Shown: positions 19,910-27,309 of the stretch, piece after piece
Layout of the letters: each line of letters opens with the position of its first letter
Numbering within the stretch: the first letter of the stretch is position 1
DNA from: Streptomyces gardneri
GTDB lineage: Bacteria; Actinomycetota; Actinomycetes; Streptomycetales; Streptomycetaceae
Direction: 5' to 3'
Length of the DNA: 64,000 nt
NCBI RefSeq assembly: GCF_006539185.1
Contig: NZ_BJMN01000030.1
Span: 1-64,000 of the forward strand
Position numbers and translations under genes: made by a program
Notes under the pieces: generated by a model
Told to the model about the DNA's origin: nothing
What the model saw: only the letters and a program-made list of their open reading frames with translations
Database searches by the model: none

Positions 19910-20263
19910 ATGATGTTCGGGTACTCGGACGAGTGGTGGGTGCTGTTCTTCGTTCCGGTGGTGCTGTGGGTGCCGTTCGGACCGTTCGTCATGGGCGGGA
20001 TGGGAGTGTGGTGCGCCTTCCGGCCGGGCCTGCGGGCGCGGCTGTGGTCCGTACTGCTGCCGCTGCTTCCGGTGACGGTCTCCGCGATCGCCATGGTGAT
20101 GCCGCTGGATCAGCCGAAGCGCACCGACGACCTCGTGGGCTACTTCCTCGTGTACGTCCTGGGCATCACGGTGCTGCCGTGGCTGCTGGGGTGGGGGATC
20201 ACGCGCGTGGTTCGGGCCGTACGAGCCGTCCGGGCGCGGCGGCGGGCGGAGTCACAGGGGTGA
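19910..20263 (+). CDS. Small hypothetical membrane protein
   Basis: 117 residues with three hydrophobic helices (about 8-35, 45-62, 77-97) and a basic C-terminal tail (RVVRAVRAVRARRRAE). No family recognised. ATG 19910 with GGGGGG at 19899-19904; ATG 19913 is alternative. The 3' end overlaps the convergent GNAT gene by 12 nt. Confidence 0.65.
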   Translation: MMFGYSDEWWVLFFVPVVLWVPFGPFVMGGMGVWCAFRPGLRARLWSVLLPLLPVTVSAIAMVMPLDQPKRTDDLVGYFLVYVLGITVLPWLLGWGITRVVRAVRAVRARRRAESQG

Positions 20264-20821
20264 AAGGACCATGAGGACCTCGTCGCGGTCGTCGCCGGGG
20301 GCCAGCCGGAGGGCGCCCGGCCAGCGGCCGGCCTCCTGATAGCCGAGGCGGCCGTAGAACTCCTCCAGGCCGACACCGCCGCGTGCCGCGAGCCGAAGCT
20401 GCTCCAGGGCCATCTCGTCGCGGGCGATCGCCCGGGCCTGCCGTACCAGACCCGCGCCGATGCCCTGTCCGCGTACCCGGAGGCGGGTCTGGACGTGGTG
20501 GAGCGTGCCCCAGTGCGCGACCAGGGGGTGCGGGTCGCGGCGGAGGTTGAGCCAGCCCGCGAGGGCTCCGTCGACGGTCGCGACGACGAGGCGGCTGGTC
20601 GCGGGGGCGAGGCCGGTGACGATGCGGTCGACCGCGGCGGCGACCTCGGTGGGATCGACCGGCGGGAAGGGGAAGCCGGCGGCGCCGCCCGCGTCGCTCA
20701 CTTCGGTCCAGCACTCGGCGAGGGCCGTGACGAGGGCGTCGCTCGCCGCGTCGGGGGAGGTGAGCTGCGTGTAGAAGGGGGTGTCGTCCCCGGTCGTGAC
20801 CGTTGTCATGGTCGTGATCAT
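20252..20821 (-). CDS. GNAT family N-acetyltransferase
   Basis: 189 residues. The acetyl-CoA-binding motif A is clear: HHVQTRLRVRGQGIGAGLVRQA followed by LRLAARGGVGLEEFYGRLGY (motif B). The N-terminal half is less conserved. Substrate unknown. ATG 20821 or the internal ATG four codons later are both possible starts. Convergent 12-nt overlap with the small membrane protein gene. Confidence 0.85.
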   Translation of the reverse strand: MITTMTTVTTGDDTPFYTQLTSPDAASDALVTALAECWTEVSDAGGAAGFPFPPVDPTEVAAAVDRIVTGLAPATSRLVVATVDGALAGWLNLRRDPHPLVAHWGTLHHVQTRLRVRGQGIGAGLVRQARAIARDEMALEQLRLAARGGVGLEEFYGRLGYQEAGRWPGALRLAPGDDRDEVLMVLSPL

Positions 20822-20842
20822 GGCAGGAGCGCAGGGCCAGGA

Positions 20843-21220
20843 TCAGGTCTCGTGCGGTGGGTTGGCGGCGAGCAGCTCGCGCTTGACGTGCTCGTAGTCG
20901 GCCAGGGCTTGCGGGTCGCCTTGGTGATAGGCGGTCCAGAACCCGGGGCGCTGCCAGCGGGCGTCCGCGAGGCGGGTGTGGCCGTCGGCGATGACCAGGG
21001 TCCAGTCGGGAGGGATGCGGGCGTCCACCGTCTCGAAGTCGGCGGGATCCCAGAGCAGTCCGGGGTCGGGTGTGTCGGCGCCCAGGACGCGGATCTGGCA
21101 GTCGATGTCGTAGGCGACCAGCTCCAGCACCGGATAGACACCGCCCACCCGGATCCCGTCGTACTCGGGGACCGGGATGTCGGCCGCGGGATGGATGATC
21201 CGCCGGCATCTGACTCTCAT
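20843..21220 (-). CDS. Hypothetical protein
   Basis: 125 residues, no membrane segment or signal. It begins with basic MRVRCRRIIHPAADI and contains GVYPVLELVAYDIDCQIRVL and PPDWTLVIADGHTRLADARW, giving the look of a small beta-rich folded protein. I do not recognise the family. It could be an immunity-type or SUKH-like protein, but there is no neighbouring toxin. ATG 21220, SD weak. Confidence 0.6.
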   Translation of the reverse strand: MRVRCRRIIHPAADIPVPEYDGIRVGGVYPVLELVAYDIDCQIRVLGADTPDPGLLWDPADFETVDARIPPDWTLVIADGHTRLADARWQRPGFWTAYHQGDPQALADYEHVKRELLAANPPHET

Positions 21221-21257
21221 GGGAAGAGTCTCGCCCCTGGCTCTCCCGCATCACCAC

Positions 21258-21285
21258 GGCCCCGACCGGCATGCCGGTCGGGGCC
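21258..21285. repeat. 28-bp perfect palindrome between divergent genes
   Basis: GGCCCCGACCGGCA followed directly by its exact reverse complement (21258-21285). It looks like a terminator stem but lies between divergent starts (21220 minus, 21403 plus), where no transcript should end. Confidence 0.7.
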
Positions 21286-21310
21286 GACCCGTCCTCCAGA
21301 GCGTTCGTTT

Positions 21311-21361
21311 CGGTATCGGCTCTTGCTCGGTGAACAGTTCCGATATATCGTTGAGGTATCG
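21311..21361 (+). promoter_or_regulatory. padR promoter with ATATCG-type operator
   Basis: TTGCTC (21323-21328), 17-bp spacer, TATCGT (21346-21351). The perfect palindrome CGATATATCG (21341-21350) overlaps the -10 box, and further TATCG copies lie at 21314 and 21357. PadR proteins commonly bind AT-rich ATATCG-type palindromes, so autorepression is likely. Confidence 0.65.
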
Positions 21362-21402
21362 CGACAGTTCAACGATGGAAACCCGATGGAAGGAGCGTTG
21401 CG

Positions 21403-22014
21403 ATGCGTTCACATGGACACGAGTACGGAAACGGACACGGAGCCGGTCGTGGGGCCTGCGGCCCCGGACCTCGTGGGGACTTCGAGGGGCGGCGGGCATT
21501 CGGGCCGTTCGGGCCCGGCTTCGGCGGCGGCGGTGGTCCCTGGGGCGGGCGTGGTCGCGGTGGCGGCCGGGGGAGGGCGCGGCGCGGTGACGTGCGTGCG
21601 TCGATCCTGGCGCTGCTGAAGGATCGCCCCATGCACGGCTACGAGATGATCCGCGAGATCGGCGAGCGCAGTGACGGGGCCTGGAAGCCCAGCCCCGGCT
21701 CGGTCTACCCCACCCTCCAGATGCTGGAGGACGAGGGGCTGATCACCAGCGCGAGCGAGGGCGGCAAGAAGCTGTTCACGCTCACCGACGCCGGGCGCGC
21801 CGAGGCCGAGGAAGGGCCGGACGCCCCGTGGGAGGAGGCCGGGCGCGGTGTCGACTGGGACGCCGTGAACGAGATCCGGCAGGCCGGCTTCGGGCTGATG
21901 GAGGCGTTCGGGCAGGTCTGGAAGACCGGCAGCGCCGAGCAGCGGCAGAAGGCGGTCGGCGTGATCAACGAAGCCCGCAAGAAGCTGTACCTCATCCTCG
22001 CCGACGAGGACTGA
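21403..22014 (+). CDS. PadR family transcriptional regulator
   Basis: 203 residues. Residues 1-60 are a Gly/Arg/His-rich disordered tail (GPGFGGGGGPWGGRGRGG). The winged HTH follows: VRASILALLKDRPMHGYEMI, then PGSVYPTLQMLEDEGLI and GKKLFTLTDAGR. The C-terminal helical part mediates dimerisation. ATG 21403 with SD AAGGAG at 21390-21395. The promoter bears an ATATCG palindrome. The Gly-rich tail resembles those of Streptomyces PadR proteins with DNA-binding tails. No obvious target gene adjoins it, so it may regulate itself and distant genes. Confidence 0.9.
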   Translation: MRSHGHEYGNGHGAGRGACGPGPRGDFEGRRAFGPFGPGFGGGGGPWGGRGRGGGRGRARRGDVRASILALLKDRPMHGYEMIREIGERSDGAWKPSPGSVYPTLQMLEDEGLITSASEGGKKLFTLTDAGRAEAEEGPDAPWEEAGRGVDWDAVNEIRQAGFGLMEAFGQVWKTGSAEQRQKAVGVINEARKKLYLILADED

Positions 22015-22040
22015 GGCCGAGCGGCGGCAGTGAAGGACGA

Positions 22041-22070
22041 AGAGCCCCGCGGCGTGTGCCGCGGGGCTCT
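22041..22070. terminator. Bidirectional terminator between padR and SRPBCC genes
   Basis: AGAGCCCCGCGGC (22041-22053), loop GTGT, GCCGCGGGGCTCT (22058-22070), then TTTCC (22070-22074). A 13-bp perfect stem between convergent genes. Confidence 0.85.
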
Positions 22071-22084
22071 TTCCGTGCCTTCGG

Positions 22085-22513
22085 TCAGGCGACCAGGCCC
22101 GCGAGCTTGCGGAGTGACTCCGTCAGCGCCGCCGTCGCCGAGTCCTTGAGCTTCCCCGCCATCAGGGAGACCGCCGCGCCCGTGAACTCGCCGTCGATCC
22201 GTACCGTCGTCGCGTCCCCGTCCGCCGCGAGCGAGTAGCGCGTCGCGACGGTCACCCCCATCGGGCCCTTGCCCCGGATGGCGAGCGCCCGGTCGGTCTC
22301 CAGCTCCTCGACCGTCCAGAGCACCTCGGCGGGGAAGCCCATCAGCTTCATGTTCTCGGTGAAGGTGGCACCCGTCTCCAGGCTCTCCGGGCCGCCGCTC
22401 GGGAAGCTGGTGTGCGTGGCGTTCCACTCGCCGTACGAGGGGAAGTCCGTCAGGCACGCCCAGACCTTCCCGGCCGGAGCCTCGATCCGTGCCTCCGCGC
22501 TGACTTCGGCCAT
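22085..22513 (-). CDS. SRPBCC family protein (polyketide cyclase/CoxG-like)
   Basis: 142 residues with the START-like helix-grip fold pattern: AEARIEAPAGKVWACLTDFP at the N-terminus, GATFTENMKLMGFPAEVLW mid-protein and a long C-terminal helix (LKDSATAALTESLRKLAG). The fold binds hydrophobic ligands; a CoxG-like lipid/carbon monoxide dehydrogenase role is not supported by context. ATG 22513 with SD AAGGGG on the minus strand. Confidence 0.82.
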   Translation of the reverse strand: MAEVSAEARIEAPAGKVWACLTDFPSYGEWNATHTSFPSGGPESLETGATFTENMKLMGFPAEVLWTVEELETDRALAIRGKGPMGVTVATRYSLAADGDATTVRIDGEFTGAAVSLMAGKLKDSATAALTESLRKLAGLVA

Positions 22514-22581
22514 GCGACCACCCCTTCAGGCGTGCCAACTGGTTCCGGTGTCGCGGAACGTAGCCGGGCGGGCGTGAACAT

Positions 22582-22806
22582 TCAATACTGATGAACCGTC
22601 AGTTCTGCGGCGGCCGGGTCCGCGCCGTCGCCGATCCACCAGATCTCGGCCGAGTCGAAGCAGTCGGAGGCGCGCGGCCCCCCGTCCTCCTCGTGGCAGT
22701 GGAAAGCGGCCCAGAACAGGTCGGCCGGCAGCGCCTCCCGGGGTGCGTACACCCGGTACACGTACTGCCGTCCGTCGCGCGCGAGCAGAGCCACCATCCA
22801 GAACAC
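22582..22806 (-). CDS. Small hypothetical protein
   Basis: 74 residues from GTG 22806 (or 71 from ATG 22797). It contains QYVYRVYAPREALPADLFWA and CHEEDGGPRASDCFDSAEIW, a compact acidic protein with two cysteines. The open frame continues far upstream, but the upstream part is Arg-rich and lacks coding character, so a short gene was chosen. Not recognised; moderate doubt that it is real. Confidence 0.5.
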   Translation of the reverse strand: MFWMVALLARDGRQYVYRVYAPREALPADLFWAAFHCHEEDGGPRASDCFDSAEIWWIGDGADPAAAELTVHQY

Positions 22807-23002
22807 GTCCGGAGGACGAACGGCAACGGGCCCGCGGTTGCAAAGGGGGCGCAATGCAAGGCGGCGCGCGCCCCCGGAGGCGAACGCGGGCAATCTCCTC
22901 CGTAAGGAGGAGGAATCGTGCGCCTGTGCCCAACTCCGGTGGGATGCGGACATGCTTCTCCGCGCTGATGCCCCCGGCTCCCCGGCCTGATGAGGTGGAA
23001 GG

Positions 23003-23626
23003 GTGCACCGTCCCGTTCCTCTCCCGCAGCCGCCCCGGCGGCCCGTCGCCCCGCGCGCCGAGCTCACGTCCTTCCTGTCCTTCCTGACGCCGTCGCTCGC
23101 GACCGCCGTGACGGGCGCGCGCCGCAGAGCCCTCCGGGACGGGGACCGGCAGATCGACACCGCGCACCTCCTGCACGCGCTCGTCGAGTCGGACCCGGAC
23201 GTCGGCGACGCCTTCGAGAGCGGCCATCAGCTCGCCCGTGTCCTCGGCTACCTCGCCCAGCGGTCCATCGGTTACGGCCTGCGCTGGCAGCGCTCGGTCG
23301 AGGAATCGGGCGCCGGGCGCCTGTTGCCCGCCGCGCGCGAGGCCGAGCCCCGGGGCGACGACGGCCGGTCCTTCGGCTGGTCGCCGGCTGCCGCCGCCGC
23401 CCTGGAGGGCGCCTTCCGGCGGGCCGCCGGGCGCGGGGACGAACGCGCTCACGGGCTCGACCTGCTCGTCGGCGTCGCCGCCGACCCCGAGAGCCGGGCC
23501 GTCGAGGTGCTCAAGCGGGCCGGGGTCGATCCGGTCGCCCTGGTCGCGCGTGTCGATGCGTCCGTCGAGCCCCGTATCGGTGGTCGCGACGGCGCCTTCG
23601 GCGAGGAGCCGTCTCAACAGGTGTAA
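23003..23626 (+). CDS. Clp protease N-terminal domain-like protein
   Basis: 207 residues. Two Clp-N type repeats can be seen: GARRRALRDGDRQIDTAHLL then HALVESDPDVG, and FRRAAGRGDERAHGLDLLVG. These four-helix modules bind substrates or adaptors in ClpA/ClpC, but here there is no AAA+ domain, so it is a stand-alone Clp-N protein. GTG 23003 with SD GAGGTGGAAG just upstream. A TCCTCC-gtaa-GGAGGA hairpin lies about 100 bp before the gene. Possible role as Clp adaptor or stress protein is inference. Confidence 0.75.
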   Translation: MHRPVPLPQPPRRPVAPRAELTSFLSFLTPSLATAVTGARRRALRDGDRQIDTAHLLHALVESDPDVGDAFESGHQLARVLGYLAQRSIGYGLRWQRSVEESGAGRLLPAAREAEPRGDDGRSFGWSPAAAAALEGAFRRAAGRGDERAHGLDLLVGVAADPESRAVEVLKRAGVDPVALVARVDASVEPRIGGRDGAFGEEPSQQV

Positions 23627-23667
23627 CGGGGGTTACGCGCCTGACCGGGTCCTGTCATGATGGCCCG

Positions 23668-24711
23668 ATGTTCGCGTCTCAGGGGAGAAGCGCCGGCCTG
23701 GGACTTGCCCTGGCCTCGGCCTTCGCATTCGGTGGTTCAGGAGTGGCGGCCAAGCCGCTCATCGAGGCGGGCCTCGACCCGCTCCATGTGGTGTGGCTCC
23801 GGGTGGCCGGCGCCGCCCTCGTCATGCTGCCCGTGGCCTGGCGCCACCGGGACCTCCTGCGCCGCAAACCCGCACTCCTCGTGGGCTTCGGCCTGCTCGC
23901 CGTCGCCGGTGTCCAGGCCTGTTACTTCGCCTCGATCTCCCGCATCCCCGTCGGTGTCGCGCTGCTCATCGAGTACTTCGCCCCGGCCCTCGTCCTCGGC
24001 TGGGTCCGCTTCGTCCAGCGCCGGCCGGTCACCCGCGCGGCCGCCCTCGGCGTCGTCCTGGCCGTCGGCGGCCTCTCGTGCGTCGTCCAGGTCTGGTCCG
24101 GGCTGAGCTTCGACCTCGTCGGTCTGCTCCTGGCCCTCGCCGCCGCCTGCTGCCAGGTCGGCTACTTCGTCCTCTCCGACCAGGGCTCCGACGAGGCCGA
24201 GCAGGCCGATCCGCTCGGCATCATCGCGTACGGGCTGCTCATCGGCGCGCTCGTCCTCACCGTCGTGGCCCGGCCCTGGGGCATGGACTGGGCGATCCTC
24301 GGCGGCAGCGCCGACATGGACGGCAGCAGCGTGCCCGCGTGGCTGCTGCTCGGCTGGATCGTGCTGATCGCCACGGTCCTCGCGTACGTCACCGGCGTCA
24401 TCTCGGTGCGCCGGCTCTCTCCGCAGGTCGCGGGTGTCGTGGCCTGTCTGGAGGCCGTCGTCGCGACCGTCCTGGCCTGGGTGCTGCTCGGCGAGCACCT
24501 GGACGCGCCGCAGATCCTCGGCGGAGCGCTGGTCCTGGTCGGCGCCTTCATCGCGCAGTCCTCGACGCCGAAGGCGCCGTCGTCCGATCCCGTCGCGGCC
24601 TCCGGGGGCGACGGCGCGGAGGTAGCCGTCGGCGCAGCAGGAACCGGCGGTACGGAAGGATCCGGCGGGCGGGACGAAAAGGAGTTGTCGGCGGGGCGGA
24701 CCGCCTCCTAG
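23668..24711 (+). CDS. EamA/DMT family transporter (first)
   Basis: 347 residues with about ten membrane helices in two EamA repeats (GLDPLHVVWLRVAGAALVML and LGIIAYGLLIGALVLT... to LEAVVATVLAWVLLGEHLDA). Members export amino acids or metabolites. ATG 23668 was chosen where homology begins; CATGAT at 23656-23661 could serve as -10 for leaderless initiation. The tail (about 305-347) is Gly/Ala-rich and cytosolic. The last codons contain the promoter of the leader peptide for the next EamA gene. Confidence 0.85.
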   Translation: MFASQGRSAGLGLALASAFAFGGSGVAAKPLIEAGLDPLHVVWLRVAGAALVMLPVAWRHRDLLRRKPALLVGFGLLAVAGVQACYFASISRIPVGVALLIEYFAPALVLGWVRFVQRRPVTRAAALGVVLAVGGLSCVVQVWSGLSFDLVGLLLALAAACCQVGYFVLSDQGSDEAEQADPLGIIAYGLLIGALVLTVVARPWGMDWAILGGSADMDGSSVPAWLLLGWIVLIATVLAYVTGVISVRRLSPQVAGVVACLEAVVATVLAWVLLGEHLDAPQILGGALVLVGAFIAQSSTPKAPSSDPVAASGGDGAEVAVGAAGTGGTEGSGGRDEKELSAGRTAS

Positions 24712-24714
24712 CGT
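24685..24714 (+). promoter_or_regulatory. Promoter for leader peptide and second EamA gene
   Basis: TTGTCG (24685-24690), 18-bp spacer, TAGCGT (24709-24714), within the 3' end of the first EamA gene. The 13-bp sequence CCGCCTCCTAGCG spanning the -10 is repeated at 24753-24765. The ATG of the leader ORF lies 7 nt downstream of the -10. Confidence 0.6.
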
Positions 24715-24721
24715 GGCGATC

Positions 24722-24763
24722 ATGCACGCGACCGTACTTTCGCCGCCGCCGCCCGCCTCCTAG
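24722..24763 (+). CDS. Putative 13-residue leaderless leader peptide with polyproline run
   Basis: ATG 24722 lies 7 nt after the TAGCGT box, the normal Streptomyces leaderless spacing. The predicted peptide is MHATVLSPPPPAS. Four consecutive prolines are a known kind of ribosome-slowing sequence. It precedes a strong hairpin (24794-24823) and the transporter start at 24895, an arrangement like translational attenuation. Too short for ordinary gene finding; inference only. Confidence 0.4.
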   Translation: MHATVLSPPPPAS

Positions 24764-24793
24764 CGCGCGGCGACATCTCCTGACGAGGAACGG

Positions 24794-24823
24794 GCCCGGG
24801 TGGGCGGATCACCGCCCCCGGGC
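24794..24823 (+). terminator. Leader hairpin upstream of second EamA gene
   Basis: GCCCGG (24794-24799), two-nt bulge, GGGCGG (24802-24807), loop ATCA, CCGCCC (24812-24817), CCGGGC (24818-24823). A 12-bp stem with no T-run. It could act as attenuator 72 bp before the GTG start. Confidence 0.5.
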
Positions 24824-24894
24824 GGTTCGTCGCTGTCCGCGCGCGGAGCCGAGCGACCACACCCTTCCTCCCTCTTCCTCCTCGGAGAAGTCAC

Positions 24895-25884
24895 GTGCCG
24901 AACTCCTCGCCGTCCGCCCTGCCCGTCGGGCGGAGCCTGCTCTATCTGATCGTCGCCGGGATCGCCTGGGGCACGGCCGGTGCCGCCGCCTCGCTGATCT
25001 TCCGGGTCAGCGACATGGGCCCGCTGGCCCTCTCCTTCTGGCGCTGCGTCGGCGGGCTCGTCCTGCTGCTCGGCGCGCTGGCCCTGCGGCCCCGCCGTGC
25101 CGTCTCTCGCACCGCCGCGGAACCGCGTGGCCGGCGGACGGCCCGCATCCTCGGTACGGGTATCGGGCTCACCGTCTTCCAGAGCGCCTACTTCGCGGCC
25201 GTCCAGAACACCGGCCTCGCCGTCGGGACCGTCGTCACCCTGGGGGCCGGGCCGGTCCTCATCGCCGTCGGCGCACGGCTGACCATGGGCGAACGCCTCG
25301 GCCGCGGCGGGCTCATCGCCGCCACCGGGGCGCTCGCCGGACTCGCCGTCCTCGTCCTGGGCGGCGGGGCCGCGGAGGTGCGGCCGCTCGGCGTGATCCT
25401 CGCGGTCGTCTCGGCGGCCGGCTACGCCGCGATCACCCTGCTCACCCGATGGCTCGGGCGCGACGGCGGCGCCACGGACGCCCTGGGGACCACCACGTGG
25501 GCCTTCGCGATCGGAGCGGTCGGTCTGCTGCCGTTCGCGGTCGCGGAGGGACTCGTACCGCACACCGGATCGCCGCTGCGGGTCGTGCTCCTGCTGCTGT
25601 ACGTGGCGGCCGTGCCGACCGCCCTCGCCTACGCGCTCTACTTCGCCGGGGCGGCCGTCGTCCGGGCCGCCACCGTCTCCGTGATCATGCTCCTGGAGCC
25701 GGTGAGCGCGGCCCTGATCGCCGTGTCGCTGCTCGGCGAGCGGCTCACGTCGGCGATCGTCCTCGGCACCCTGCTCCTGCTCGCCGCGGTCACGGGCCTC
25801 GCCTTCGCCGAGGCGAGGACGGCGGCGGTACGCCGGCGAGTGGAGGAGATGGAGCGGATCGAGGAGGAGGCGGTGGCGGTGTAG
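24895..25884 (+). CDS. EamA/DMT family transporter (second)
   Basis: 329 residues, ten membrane helices, two EamA domains (GIAWGTAGAAASLIFRVSD and GVILAVVSAAGYAAITLLTR; LLEPVSAALIAVSLLGERL near the end). Probably an efflux carrier for a small metabolite. GTG 24895 with SD GGAGAAG at 24883-24889. A possible leader peptide and hairpin precede it. It is only about 30% alike by eye to the first copy, so these are paralogues rather than a recent duplication. Confidence 0.88.
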   Translation: MPNSSPSALPVGRSLLYLIVAGIAWGTAGAAASLIFRVSDMGPLALSFWRCVGGLVLLLGALALRPRRAVSRTAAEPRGRRTARILGTGIGLTVFQSAYFAAVQNTGLAVGTVVTLGAGPVLIAVGARLTMGERLGRGGLIAATGALAGLAVLVLGGGAAEVRPLGVILAVVSAAGYAAITLLTRWLGRDGGATDALGTTTWAFAIGAVGLLPFAVAEGLVPHTGSPLRVVLLLLYVAAVPTALAYALYFAGAAVVRAATVSVIMLLEPVSAALIAVSLLGERLTSAIVLGTLLLLAAVTGLAFAEARTAAVRRRVEEMERIEEEAVAV

Positions 25885-25918
25885 AGCCGCCGAGCGCCGC
25901 CCGCGTCCCGGCCCGGTG

Positions 25919-26563
25919 TCAGTTCGCGGTGCGGCGCCGCAGCTGGTGGGCTCGGGCGGCGAGGTCGCCGGGGCCCGCCCGCTCCGCCAGGCGGTCCGCG
26001 ATCCGGTCCTGTACCTCCTGGGGCTTGTTGCCCGCGTACTTGAACTTGGCCCGGACCTCGGTCACTTCCAGGTTCAGGACGCGGATGCCCGAGAGGAGGC
26101 GGCCGAAGGGCGCCTCGCCCGGGGCCGCGAGGGCGGTGGCGCCGTCCGGCTGGAAGTGGGCGACCTGACGGTTGAGGAGCTCGGCCTTCTCCGCCGGGTC
26201 GTCGATCACGTGCGCCGTGCACCGCAGTTGGACCGCCGCGTAGTACGAGGTCGGCGTGGAGTGTGCGGTCGGCGTGCCCTCGGGGGCGGTCCACGGACCC
26301 GGGGCGAAGACGTAGTCGTCGACCACGCTGAGAAGGACCGTCGGCTGCGCTTCCACGGCTCGCCACAGGGGGTTGGGGCGGGCCAGGTGGGCGAGGATGC
26401 GGCCGTACGGGCCGGGGCCGTCCTCGTACCGGAAGTGCATCGGCTGCACCCACGGCGGTTCGCCGGGCAGGCCGTTCACGGCGAGCTGGCCGAAGTCGTG
26501 GCGGGAGAGCCAGTCACGCCACTCGTCGTCATCGAGGGCCGCGTCCCAGGGGTGGATCAGCAT
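25919..26563 (-). CDS. FMN-binding negative transcriptional regulator-like protein (PaiB family)
   Basis: 214 residues with PaiB/FMN_bind_2 hallmarks: MLIHPWDAALDDDEWRDWL, then PWVQPMHF and GRILAHLARPNPLW, and SYYAAVQLRCTAHVIDDPAE. The flavin-binding split-barrel fold is shared with PNPOx. PaiB proteins were named for transcriptional effects, but many are probably flavin or haem enzymes. ATG 26563, SD AGGAG on the minus strand. It runs co-directionally after the next PNPOx gene, so both may form one transcript from the MocR-controlled region. Confidence 0.82.
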   Translation of the reverse strand: MLIHPWDAALDDDEWRDWLSRHDFGQLAVNGLPGEPPWVQPMHFRYEDGPGPYGRILAHLARPNPLWRAVEAQPTVLLSVVDDYVFAPGPWTAPEGTPTAHSTPTSYYAAVQLRCTAHVIDDPAEKAELLNRQVAHFQPDGATALAAPGEAPFGRLLSGIRVLNLEVTEVRAKFKYAGNKPQEVQDRIADRLAERAGPGDLAARAHQLRRRTAN

Positions 26564-26602
26564 CGTGGGTGCTCCTTTCCCGTTCCTGTCCTAATCCCGT
26601 GC

Positions 26603-27274
26603 TCAGGGAGCGGAGAGGTAGTCGGGGAGGGCGACGGCCGGGTCGAGGTCGTCGGCGGGGACCGGGGTTCCGTTGACCGCGCGCACGGGGACCACGCCGG
26701 ACCAGTACGGCAGGCCCAGGTCCTCCGCGTCGTCGTTGGGGCCGCCGGTGCGGACCTTCGCCGAGACCTCGTCCAGGTCGAGCCGGATCACGGCGGTCGC
26801 GGCGAGCTCCTTGGCGTTCGCCGGGCGCGAGTCGGCGGAGCGGCCCGGGACGACGTGGTCGACGAGCGCGTCGAGGGCGGTGCGCAGCTCCTCCGGGTCG
26901 GTCACCTGGTGGGCGGTGCCGTGGACGACGACCGAGCGGTAGTTGAGGGAGTGGTGGAACGCGGAGCGCGCGAGCACGAGGCCGTCGACGTGGGTCACGG
27001 TCAGGCAGACGGGCAGACCGGGGGCCTTCACGCCGTCGCCCGTGGCGCGCAGCGGGCGCGAGCCGGTCGAGCCGTGGACGTAGAGACTCTCCCCGATGCG
27101 GCCGTAGAGCGTCGGGAGGACGACCGGCGCGCCGTCGCGGACGAAACCGAGGTGGCAGACGTATCCCTCGTCGAGTATCGAGTGGACCAGTGCCTTGTCG
27201 TACGAGGCGCGCTCCCGGGAGCGGGTCGGCACGGTCCGGTCGGTCGGCGCGTAGGTGTCGGCGGCGGCGGTCAT
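26603..27274 (-). CDS. Pyridoxamine 5'-phosphate oxidase family protein
   Basis: 223 residues. Split-barrel flavin-binding pattern: DEGYVCHLGFVRDGAPVVLP, then GESLYVHGSTGSR, VTHVDGLVLARSAFHHSLNY and RSVVVHGTAHQV. It belongs to the flavin-nucleotide-binding subgroup, not to PdxH itself. ATG 27274 with GGAG 6 nt upstream; ATG 27286 is alternative. It is divergent from a MocR regulator and its 5' end overlaps the regulator's promoter, so MocR control is likely. Actual reaction unknown. Confidence 0.82.
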   Translation of the reverse strand: MTAAADTYAPTDRTVPTRSRERASYDKALVHSILDEGYVCHLGFVRDGAPVVLPTLYGRIGESLYVHGSTGSRPLRATGDGVKAPGLPVCLTVTHVDGLVLARSAFHHSLNYRSVVVHGTAHQVTDPEELRTALDALVDHVVPGRSADSRPANAKELAATAVIRLDLDEVSAKVRTGGPNDDAEDLGLPYWSGVVPVRAVNGTPVPADDLDPAVALPDYLSAP

Positions 27275-27302
27275 TGCGTACTCCATTGCACTAGTGCATA
27301 AT
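27274..27302 (+). promoter_or_regulatory. mocR promoter with 12-bp palindromic operator
   Basis: TTGCGT (27274-27279), 17-bp spacer, CATAAT (27297-27302); GTG start 7 nt later, so leaderless. The perfect palindrome TGCACTAGTGCA (27287-27298) fills the spacer and touches the -10 box. It lies just upstream of the divergent PNPOx start at 27274. Binding by the MocR protein is inferred. Confidence 0.7.
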
Positions 27303-27309
27303 CTCTTTT

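Noticed and set aside
22810..23160. Upstream extension of the small minus-strand gene
   Set aside because: Arg/Ser-rich and overlaps the Clp-N gene and its control region on the opposite strand.
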